Shown piece after piece: positions 36,292-47,500 of a stretch of DNA of 64,000 nt. The DNA lies in the NCBI GenBank assembly GCA_013400975.1, contig WBMZ01002652.1, positions 62,001-126,000 on the forward strand, in the 5' to 3' direction. Each line of letters begins with the position of its first letter. Position 1 is the stretch's first letter. The DNA comes from Atrichornis clamosus. Lineage: Eukaryota > Chordata > Aves > Passeriformes > Menuridae. The notes under the pieces were generated by a model. That model made no database searches. It was not told where the DNA came from and worked only from the letters and a program-made list of their open reading frames with translations. A program made the translations under genes and the position numbers.

Positions 36292-39200
36292 TGAGCAATT
36301 TAAACAAGAAATTTAGTATATTTTTTCATTTCTTGGTACGTCATTAAAAATATTCATTCAAATTTAGGAAACTGTGCTAGCAAAATGACAAATCTCTTGT
36401 TCTGTCTTATTTTTCACCAATGTAGAAATTAAATGGTTTTTTGGTGTGCTGTTATTTTATAATTTGTTGGATAACAATGGTTGTCAATGAGCTCTCTCTT
36501 GCTCAAGAAAGCACTTATAAAATAGTCTTCTTTCTCTTTAGTTTTTTTAAATTTCTAGAAATATCCAACATGATGCCGACTTGAAGAACAAATAATTAAT
36601 TTTAAAAATAATAGTAGAAGCCTTTAAGTATATTTCCTATAAGTCTCACAGTAGTATCACTTGAAATTGAAAGCTGAAATAACAAAATTAGATTATTAAT
36701 ATATAGTCAACATTCTCTTTCCAAAATGCTCTGTTTTCCAAGATAGCTTTCTCTCATCCTCTTGCTGTATATAGTGACATGTACAACTGATTCCACAGGT
36801 GTTTACATTAAAGCACCATTATTAGGATTTGGAAATGACAGGATGCCCAAAATACATTTTTTGCACTTCAGTGATCTATTATTAATAATTAATTAACAGA
36901 ATAACTGTAGCTATTATTTGTGGGTTTGCTACCTTTCTGGTTTTCATCATATGTGACACAACCTACTCTGTCATCAATATACAATTTCAGCTTAGGAGAG
37001 GAAAGTCCCATCTCGTGGTCTATGAACCCTAACCCTTTGCCTGTCACAGTTCAAACATCCCTGCTCTAAATCAAACACAGTGTGTTGACCACCACCAGCA
37101 CAAGACATGATCACTGTGATACTCAGCTAAAACACCTCCAACTTGTCAATATACTTGGCTAAAAGTATGGGAACTTATAATTTCTTCTTCAAAATAAAGT
37201 TATCTTTGTGCAGCTTTTCTGCATTCACCCTATTCTTAACATGCTAATTTTGAAGCAATTTTTATCTTCCTATATGAAAACATTTGAGATATTGTAGTTT
37301 TGTCAACTCATCAACTTCCAGTAGTTACTATCTTAATAAATCTTTGAGACTACTCATAGCATACAATTCTACTCATGTATAAGTAAGGAAGGCAAAATTT
37401 GGTTCACTATTGTTCTAAGAGTGTCAGCTGGAAGATTATATACTTCTGAATTACCTTTTCTACTTTTGGAGGAAAATGAAGGAAACTGTCCATTTCAAAT
37501 TGAAATGAATTAATTTAGTATCCATTTTTTCCTTTTGGATATTTTTAATTTTAAAGAAATTACCTCATTTCAAATTCTCTGTTGGCCTGTATGCTACATA
37601 ATGGTCCAAATCTAAGTTATTGGAAACCACATTCAGTAATAAAATAAATTAGAGGAACTTAATATACAATTAGTGTAAGTTACACAGAAGTTGGAGACCA
37701 GAAAATACTTTATTAAGAATGTTGAGGATTTATGACTATGGTTTAGAAAGCACAGAGCTAAACTAGTACTTTGGTGAACATAGAGAATATATTTCTTCAT
37801 GTTTCACTGAAATAATGTGTTCTGAATAAAATGGGATTTCAAACTTGGAAAACCATATGGAAGACTGAGGGTTGAAGGTGTAAAAAATGTACAGATCTAC
37901 AATAGCAGAAGACACAAAGAAAATAGATTGTGATATAGGAAACAGAGGAATCTGGTTGCCATCTCTCAGTTTATATTGGACTATTTATGCGGTAGAGTTG
38001 GGATTCAATTTAGGAATTAAATATAATTTAGAGGTTTTTTCAGTTGTCAGTGAATAAATATTTATTCATCATTTAAGTCAGAGAGACATTGCTCTTGGGT
38101 GTGCAAGATTTTTGCACAAACTCAGTGCATATGATATAACTATTGTAGGAGACATGAATCTTTTTGCATATTCAGCTAAAAGCTGTACAGAAGATTTTTA
38201 TCTTAAATGGTGCTAAGTGTCTATGTAGGGATGATTAACTGTACATTAGTGTCAACATTCAAACTTTTAGGTCTTCATTGTCCGCCATGGACCCTCAGTC
38301 ATTCAACATTTTTGTAAACACTTGCACATAACCACCTGCTGCTCAATTCACTGGGTCCTCTGCAATATAATAAGATCCCAAAATAATCCGTATGGGCTGG
38401 CAGAAATTACAAAAAAGCAGTGGGAGACACCTGACCTTTTCAACAACAGCAGGATACCGGGAAGCACAACCTACAATACTTCAAATGGCACTTGATGCTT
38501 GAATCAAAAACTGAATCAAGCCCCTGCTGTTTAGCAGGTTTTGGCTCAATCTCGGTAGGATTGCCTGTATAAACTTGCCATCCAGAGCTAAGGAATTTTC
38601 TATAATTCTTTCTCCTGCAACCGCACTTATTTTGGAAAATTTAGAAAATATATAGAATATAATTTTTGTTGCATATATTGCTTTCCCATTCTTCTATATG
38701 CTCTAAGTGTATTACTTCTGTGAATTTTCATTATTCATTTTTCCTAGAGAAAAGAATATCGATGATCAAATAGTTTTAATATATATTTTGGATAAATAAT
38801 CATTAATTTTAAATTCCTCACTCAGCATTTATGAATATTCCATAAATACCTGGATATTATGCAAAAATGCAAAAAATTCTAAGGTGGTACATAGCTTAGA
38901 ATAAATTTTTTTCAAAAAACATATATACAAAAATAATGTGAAGTTTTTTCTCTCTCTTTGATCAGCTTTCCCTTTATAATTAAATGCAAACTTGAAACCG
39001 TAGGGAATATAAAAATCTTCATTTTTAGCATTCATAGGAAATGGGAAAGAGGTGAATCATTGATTAATGTTCTAAAGGACTACGCAAGTGTGTTATTATA
39101 ATCAGAAAACAGAACTGATTCACCGACTTCATTTGAACCTCTTGGGTTCAGATAAATGCTAAGTCTTTGTATTTTAGTATTGCATTAACAGCAGGATTCC

Positions 39201-39679
39201 TTTTACTGGGAAAATATCAAATCTGATGTAGCCTCTGATTTCTAATGGCAATTACTGTTGTTACAAAAATAATATTTACGGTATGGAAAATATTGCACCC
39301 TGTTCAATTTGCATGGCTGAAAGTGACTCATATTAGCACATTTTAAGAAACTATGATTAATTACAGTCTTTCAGTTGAAATTATGGCATTTGCATTTGAG
39401 AGAGAGGGTATCATCCATGTGAAACGGTGGCAAGTTCTTAAAAGTCATTTTCAGTTGTGAGGAAGTACTTTAGTGTTTTGAAATATGAACAAATGAGGTC
39501 ATTTAATGTCTTGTTAGGTAAATGTACACAAATTAAATGCTTTTTTTCATACTGTATGCATGAATGGAGCTACATCAGATTCCTACTTCTAAACAACAAT
39601 AATAAAAAGTGAATAATTATTTTCCCCAAATCTACTAGGGTTTTATTCCCACTAAGCAGCTGTTTTGGGTTTGTTGGGG

Positions 39680-39720
39680 TTTTTTTTGTCTTCACTCTCC
39701 CCCTCTCTTTTTTTATCTAG
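39680..39720 (+). other. Strong splice-acceptor-like polypyrimidine tract
   Basis: A long T/C tract ends in TTTTTTTATCTAG at 39720, closely matching a vertebrate 3' splice site. The following 170 bases are open in one frame to a TAG at 39890-39892, and AATAAA occurs just before that stop. No donor was found downstream and the peptide is unrecognised, so this may be a cryptic site or a terminal noncoding exon. Confidence 0.25.
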
Positions 39721-40607
39721 ATACCTAGGCAAAAGATTGAAAATCATCATAATGACATGGATAGCGGAGAAAATTTTTCATCTGTTTTCAGATTATTCAT
39801 TTCTTTTAACAGAAACCTTGGAACAACTGCATATTTATCCTAAAATATTCCTTAGATACAGGGAAGTCAAAGATGAAAAAATAAAAATTTAGCCGTAGTG
39901 CAACTTTAGTTGAAAAGCTGCCAGAGGGTGGCTTTGGAAGGAAGTTTAAGAGATTATCTAATTTGTCCTCTTCAAGGCGAGACCACTTATATTCATATAG
40001 TTCTTCACAAATACTTAACTAGCCTGTTTTCTAAGACCACTGATAAATGAGATTAGTTAGGATTGTTATTTCATTCTTTCAGAGGTGACACACATTCATA
40101 AACTGGTTACTCCTGAGCATGGAGCTATAACTCTATTTCTTATATTTGGTTTGATACTTTGAAATCTAGACTTCCAAGAGAATTATTATAAAATACACAA
40201 GAAGATTAAGGAAATTCAGAACAAAATTTCTGTTAAATGACATGTTATCCAGAAATTCTATTGGCAATAGAAATAATTTGCAATGAACTTTGGATTTCTC
40301 TATTCTGCCTTCCAAAAGAATGAGATGAAGAATTTTCTATGCTGGTGTTGAAAAATTGTGTAAGTAGAATGAAATGGCAAACAAGAACAAGCTATGGGCC
40401 CCTCACATTTCTCACTACACTGGGCAGCTTTTAGTGCTTGCTTATGTAAATTTAAATAAGATTATTCAAGGCCTGGCATTTGGAAAACTGTCCTGCACAT
40501 CCACCTCCAAAATCAACCCCTTCATCTGTAATGGAATTTATGCATATATAACCACCTCAACAGAGAAAGGTTCTCAAAACGTAATTTCTCCTTTTCAAAT
40601 TATGCAT

Positions 40608-40754
40608 TCGCAAAACATTGATGCTGTGAAAACACTGTTCATCAATAGTTAAAACTTTGGTGTGTTATCAAAACTGTTTTGGCCACAAGCCCAAAACACA
40701 ACACCATGAGTTACTGTGAAGAAAATTAACTCTACTCCATCTAAAACCAGTACA
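40608..40754 (-). mobile_element. 5' end fragment of an avian ERVL-type LTR
   Basis: Read on the minus strand, the fragment starts at 40754 with TGTACTGGTTTTAGATGGAG and continues AGAGTTAATTTTCTTC. It then passes through a block corresponding to 'atgttttgga' and the segment AGTTTTGATAACACACCAAA. It ends near CACAGCATCAATG. These are the first 150 or so bases of the same LTR family as the nearly complete copy at 6.6-7.2 kb, in opposite orientation. The rest of the LTR, including TATA and polyadenylation regions, is absent, so this is a truncated or deleted copy. Confidence 0.85.
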
Positions 40755-41341
40755 ATAAGGCACTGTATCTATGCTAAATAATCTATAATCTAGACAGAAA
40801 CTAATGCAAGTGAACTTTGTGTGAGAACACAGATAGTTGGAGCTAAAAAAAAAGCAAGAGTAAATGTTAAAAGTAGGACAGAAAACATAAATGTCAGTGG
40901 GTTTTTTTCTATTTACTGACCAGAAATGAAGCAAAATAATAGGTAGACCTAGTTCAGTAACAGCAAAACTAGAAATAGTTATTTTTAAAATAGCACTTTA
41001 TTTTCCAAAACTAAGACAGACACATTGACATTAATGTACAGCATTGTGAAAAAGTAGGTGTTTTTCTATTTTACATTTTCTTCTAAACGTTTTTATTCCT
41101 TATTTCATCTTTTTTTTTTTCTTTTTAATTTTCTTCAGGAGAGAAATATCAGGAAAAAAGTAATTCCATGTCAAGTGTATAGAACAAATCTCAAACAAAA
41201 TGCCATGTAAAAGCATTTTAATTTGCTTCTTCTGTGATGTTTGTGCAAAATCTGTTTAGCTGCCAAATTTGCAAAAAAAAAAGGGACATTTGCACATGTC
41301 CACTTCATGCTTGATTTTGACATTATCTTTTTGAAACACAT

Positions 41342-41395
41342 TAGGGTCTGATTAAAAATTCAGTTAAGTCAATGGGAAACTATAAAGGAGGCCAG
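41342..41395. mobile_element. Possible ancient palindromic repeat fragment
   Basis: AGGGTCTGATTAAAAATTCA followed by GTTAAGTCAATGGGAAACT resembles old amniote interspersed repeats with the signature 'agggcctgat...gaagtcaatggga', which are abundant in turtles and crocodilians and decayed in birds. Only one arm is seen, so the assignment is tentative. Confidence 0.35.
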
Positions 41396-41541
41396 ATGAA
41401 AATTTGTCCTGTATAATTTAGATGAATATTTGTGTTGTCTTTCTAGTTTTTAATCTGTAGTTTGTGATAGTTTTAAAGGCCCAAAGAGATCTCTATATTC
41501 TGAATGATTTATCAGACCTACTCAGCCTGGAATTGCCCAAA

Positions 41542-41573
41542 ATGGAGTGTCCTTTTTTTAAAGGACACTTCAT
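41542..41573. repeat. 14-bp-stem hairpin with TTTT loop
   Basis: The arm ATGGAGTGTCCTTT (41542-41555) pairs with AAAGGACACTTCAT (41560-41573) around four T residues. Thirteen Watson-Crick pairs and one G-T pair form the stem. It is too short for a typical microRNA precursor and is not a terminator in this eukaryotic context. It may be the centre of a small decayed palindromic transposon. Confidence 0.85.
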
Positions 41574-44500
41574 ATTGAACAGCTCTTTTTAAGTATTGGA
41601 GAGGAAAGCAGATGATGTTGCTTTTCTTCCCCCACGTTGGTATCACTTCAGGTGAAGTAGGTGATGTTCCCTAAATTGCACCAACTCAGCTCTGTCTCAG
41701 CAACACTGTTCCACCTGAGCTTCCCCCTTACTCCCAAGATCTTCATATTGGCTGTCCCTGGCTCTGAGTTTATCATGAATTTCATTTCATTGGTCTTGAT
41801 CTGAGTGTACATTTTGATCTTCAAGGTAAATCCTGCATTTATGCTCTTCTGTTATGGTCTGTGGATTTTAACTACTCTCACTGCTTTATGGGACACTAAC
41901 TTCTGCAGGCCAATCAACACCGGATTGACTTTGGTGACATGCTGTTTGGTTCCCACTCTATGGCATAAACTTGTCATTTACAGACTCTAGATAGTAGAAG
42001 TTCTAATGAAATCAACAGTGCATAAAATACTTGATGATTTCTATGAAGAAACTAATTTTGTTAGTCTGCTCACCTTCAAATGCATTAAAAGTTGCAACAA
42101 ATGCTTTGGAAATGTTACTAGAATAATGTTACTGAAATACTGTACATTTACTGTTGGAAAAAAAATTCTAGTAATGAAAACAGTCAAAAAATTAAGTTCA
42201 AATTTTTATAAGGTTTCTAGTTCTTTATCTACAACAATGAAAATATCAGTTCGGTTGTGCATTTCCATCTAAAAATAAAATTTACTTTCAAAGATATGAA
42301 AAAAAAATCCAATAAGCTTGTATGAAAACTATGTAATCATACCGAAAAGCACCAAATATCAGGCACAAAGTCACTTAAGGGTATATTTACATGACATATT
42401 GGTGCACCATGCACAAATACCCAAGCTAGAATACAACCAGCCAGCTCAGATGATAAAAGAAATAGGAAAACTGAATTCCCATCTGCCCTCTTTCTGTTTC
42501 ATTACTACCACCTTGAGTTTCCTCTTCTCACACCCAAGTGGGGAGTCAGACTAGTTTCAAGGGTCTGGAATGACTTTCCATATCAGGGATTTCATTACCT
42601 CAAGATCTGTTCAAGTTGTTTGTTTATGTTCATACCACCATTTTGAAAGAAGCAATTCTCCTCTTCAAGATTTCATGAAGTGCATTTCCCGTCTGCACAT
42701 AACATGTGGGTCAGCATCCTCATTACCACATCTTCAACTTCTGCAAATCAGTGTAGTTTAACTGCTGAACCTCTCGGAAGTCTGACAGAACAACTGAGTA
42801 AGATTCAGGAACAACATCACCCAAAATTATAATTATGAGCCAAATACTAATTCAAAATGGACAAAGATTATGCTCCAAGTTTGTTTGCACCTGAAATCTT
42901 GTATGAACAGCTCATTGCCTTTGATCCAGTCTATAATATTGGAAAAGTGATAGGAATAGCTCTTATTTTCAACCCCAGAGACAAAAGAAAAAGGAAAAAT
43001 AAAATTAATTAATCTACTGAGATTTCTGTCTTTTCACATATTTTAAAATAAATCAACCTGTCTGCAATGATTAAAAAAATAAATCTTGTGGAAAACGTTC
43101 TCAAAATTCTTTCTAACTTTTCCAACACTGCATGAAGTGAGAATTTTCCCAGAAACTAAATTTAAAAATACAGTTTTATCAAAACAAATCATCAGTAGAT
43201 GATGTTCTGACTTTACATCAGGGAGCAAAAATGTTTCAAATTAATCTTCTAATATATGGCATGATTTCCATAACACCACCTACAGAAAAGACTGCTTTGA
43301 GAGAGACATTGTTCTTGGTGGATATAATTTTAAACTAATCAGTGTGTGTTTTGAACTACAGAAATCTGCAATTCCTTCTTACATTCTAAAAATAAGTGAG
43401 TTTAAGTAATACAGTGTCAAAGCTTGTGATGCGCTACTAATTACTTCAGGGGACATAAAAATCTTTCTACAAAAAGAAATAAAAATAAAAGCTATTCATA
43501 ACCTTGAGGAAGAATATTGAAATAAATAATTGATTATATTCTCAATTTCTGCTATTAGAGTTTAAATATCATTCCCATTTTATTGCTAAAATCACATAGT
43601 AGAATAATGAAGACAGTGTTAGCAACCTAAAAAAATTTTTACTGTATGATTTCATATATGCTAAAAATGTAATTATGTTATTCCAATGCTAATTAAATCT
43701 ACTTGAGTTATATCTACAGTTAAGGAATTCTTAGTCAAATTCCTTTGTCTCCACCTAACTTGATCACTCCACAAGGACAAGATCTATTGCAATCCTAAAA
43801 CTTTTGTCTTCCACACAGCTGTGCTGAAACTCCCAGAATGACACCTCCTAGGATGACCTAGATCATAGTACTGTTGGGAGCAGAGTAAGAACCCTGCAAC
43901 CCTTCCCTAGGGAGAGAAACTGATTGAAAAACATCTCAGCACTGAAGACAGTACTTTAAATTATCCAGGTGGCTTTAAAGATATAGGACAGCTTATTTCT
44001 CTTCTGAAATTCAGTTCAAAGAGCATGAAAGTATGTGTGCATGAATGATGAAACATTTTCTCACTGGGTACATTTTTTGCTTGTTAAACTTTCATTTTCT
44101 TCACTTTATGTTGCAAAGAATCAGCATCTAAAATACTTCAGTCTCTTTAGTGGCAGCGTTTTTGAACATAGAGTATTTTTTAATGTTAGTCATAATAGAG
44201 CAATAATATAGATACAATCTCTGTGTATGCAACATTTTTTATGGTTTAGATGCATCTTTATTCAAGTTTCTTGCATTATGTGTTAAATAGTTAATTTAAT
44301 TTTTTTCATGGGAGTTCTCAGCTTTCAGTTAAGCTTAGGGTAGTTGTTTTGCCTATTGACTATGTTGTTCTGCTACACTGATTTAAAGACAACTTGAAAG
44401 ACTGTTCTTGTACTAATGCTTCCAACTTCTCCTTTAGGGTCTCCGTAATTATTGTTCTGTAATTTAGCAGATAGAGTAAACACAAACAAATAAAATCCAC

Positions 44501-47500
44501 TTTAAAATGTATTTCAACCAGCCATAGAGAGTTCAGTATTCAGTACTCATAGTTTCAGGTCACAACATCTAAAATTTTGTCTTTTTCCAACTCATTTGCT
44601 GAATAAAATGAATCATTTGAAATAAGTTTCACAATAACCTTTATAACAAGTGCAGATCAATCTGACTTGTTGATAACTTAGGACCTGAATAGTGCAAATG
44701 CTGCAGTTTATGTTCAAGATCAATATCCTCAAAGCAAGGATAAAATATAAATGTATAACATGCCAGTGAATCCTTAAATCATCATACTTCAGGAATTAGA
44801 AAGAACTTAATCTTTACAGAATGTACCAATATCCCTTTTGTACAAATATCCACTTGTACTCTTAAATTGGTTATAGCATTCCTGTGTTTGTAGTAAATTC
44901 TCCAAGGACATGATCTTTCTGTAGCTGTGAAAGAATAGGTAGACCAGTCTTTAAATCTCATTACAGTTTGTTGTAGCCCTCAATAGCTAATATGGCTTTT
45001 CATGAAGTGCTCCTCTGAGAAATCTCATTATACAGTTCTGCCTTCAGTAATCCAACTATTGTGCTGTTTAGATGCTTGGGCTTTACCACAGATTTGAGAA
45101 ATAATATTGAATTTTTTGGGCTCTGTCAAGCTATATTAAAATAACAATAATAGAAGGATTTAAACTGAGAATAAATAAAATAGGAAATGTTTATTTTACT
45201 TTTTTAAGTACCCTTTGAAAGTAGTCAGTTAACTATCAATTTGCCCAAATGAGGTAATGTTGTTTCATTTTACTTCGTCTTTCTGCAGTCTCTCAAGTTT
45301 GTTAGAACGGTACAACCAATATTTGTCACACCTGTATAGTCACTGCTTGATTAAGAGACAGAGCCAAAGACTATTTCAGGAGTGGATTTATCAGAGGAGA
45401 CTGATAGTATTGGCCACAACCTTCCTCACCAACCATGGCTTAAGCAAAACTATGCTTTTTGAGGGAGAGAGAGGACATGCTCGTGTCAGAAGCCACATCA
45501 TGAGATGACAACACCTCCGAGAAAGAGGAAACAGACCAGCCTTACACTGAATCTGGGGGCTCAGGCACCAGCATTCCCTCTGCTCCACATTTCAAAAGTT
45601 AGCAATACAGAGTTTAAGGTTGCATGAGAAGTATTGACATGAGTCCAGAAGGAGTTTGCCCCCCACTAAACACAGAATCTAAACTACTTGGAAGCTATAG
45701 CCTGTTCTCAGGTTGAATCTAGAAGAAGCATTGTGAATCCAGAAGTCAAATTCACTGCTGGCCTTAATAGTTCATGTGCAATGCATACAGCTGAATGTGG
45801 ACAGGCTGCTGCAATATCAGAACCTACATTTGCATTGCTGCTTGCATAAATACATGTCCCCAAAGGCAGCTGGAAGAGAACTCAGAAAATAGCCCATTTG
45901 TTTTGTGTTCCCATCTTTTGTTTTGCTAAGATAAGTTTTGATTTTAAATGGCCTCATGAAATTTAATGGATGTCCAAAAAACACACTGAACTTCATTAAA
46001 GTCACACTTTGCAAGCTGCAATGAAAGTATATAGGTGAAAGTCAAAAAATATTCATTTTCCTAAAGGTGATTACTTCAGATACATGATTGATTACTATTT
46101 CAACAAAATAAGAGGGACAATTAGAGAACACTGTTGCAGGACACTGATAAAAAGAGAAGCTGAACAACTTATCAAAATGATCTCATAAAATGCAATATCC
46201 TCATATATTTGCTGATCTAATAATGTAAGCATCACTGAAATTCATGTCAAAAAAATTTGGATGGCTGATGAACTACAAAGAAAAATGAAAAACAAACAGA
46301 ATAAATTGCTAAGTCTTAAGAATGATCAAAAGCTGCTATCAGGAAAATGAAACAGGTTGATACACCATTAAATGCACTTTACAAACTCATTTCTGTCATA
46401 ATAGCAATGAAGCTGGCTGTGCTCCAGGACCTGGGGAAGCAGGCAAGTTGCCACAAGTCTTTTTTTTCCACAAACAATACGTCCTTTCACCTCTCTGAAT
46501 CATAATCTCTCAGTGTCTTTTCAGAGCTTTGACTGTGATCTCTAAGTATTAGCTTGGTATGTTCCCAGCCTACTGTAAAGATGAATTTTACCTCATCTGG
46601 CAGAATTTCAGTGAAGGGTGTACATATATTTCTATGGGGAAAGCAGTTAACTGCATTCTTTTAGGCCAGTCAGCAGCAGATCCTTTGATTGCTGAACCCA
46701 CTCAAGCAATTCTGCGCATATTCCCCATCTATAACAACCTCAGAATATAGAAGTTAAGAACGGCAACCTTGCTCAAATCCAAAGGATTTGCACTCTGAGG
46801 ACTAATTTTTAGTACCAAATGTATTAGAATATTTAAAGTTGCCATCTTCTGAATCTTTCTGCATTATGGGTATTCAGGAGTATTGTGGATAAGATAAGAT
46901 GAAAAAACCTCATCACAGCTCAAAGAGACCAATATAAACCAATTATTTCCCTAGCTGCAACTAAGGGACCAATTAGCAGCAGCTGACATAGAAGACTGCA
47001 GCCCGGTTAAAAAAGGAATAGCAGCCAGAGGGGTTAGGGTCTATTTTGGAAAAGGGCCTCAGATCATAAATGTAGTTTTTAAAGAAAAAGTAGGATAGAG
47101 AACACAGAAGTCCTATCTATTAGAGATGAAGATAGGACCAACCCAGAGAAGAGGAAAGCACAGACCCTCATATGCTACTGACTCCTCTGACTCATATCTA
47201 TAGGGGGCCAGGGAGAAACTGGCCTTTAAATGTAAAGTACAAGAAGGGTCAACCTTCTGCCCTTGGAAGGGCTGAAGTAGGGGAATCCGACTCAGCAGAC
47301 ATTACACTTTTGTTTGTACTTTCTATTACACATTGATTTCCCTGTTTCTCTGCCGTTTGAACCGGCTGGAATAATTCTAGTATGTCTCTTCAAAAGAAAG
47401 CGAAAAAGCATCCTTCTGCAGCTTTGAACTGCTGCCTCTGCAATCTACCATCGCACTGATCAGCTGAGTGAATGATTTAAAACTTTCATAAGGTAAAGAC

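Larger units (their letters stand above)
33386..40607. other. Unique AT-rich DNA, no gene recognised
   Basis: This 7-kb stretch lacks recognised genes and recent retroelements. It holds a 15-bp tandem duplication (35481-35510), a 16-base A run (35678-35693), a TA/CA-rich patch (36243-36291) and a strong acceptor-like polypyrimidine tract ending at 39720. Frames of 60 to 93 codons are scattered and unrecognised. Confidence 0.6.

Noticed and set aside
37026..37036. AACCCTAACCC, telomere-like
   Set aside because: Fewer than two full telomeric units, so no array.
40374..40652. 92-codon plus-strand frame
   Set aside because: Its end overlaps the ERVL-type LTR stub and the rest is unrecognised.
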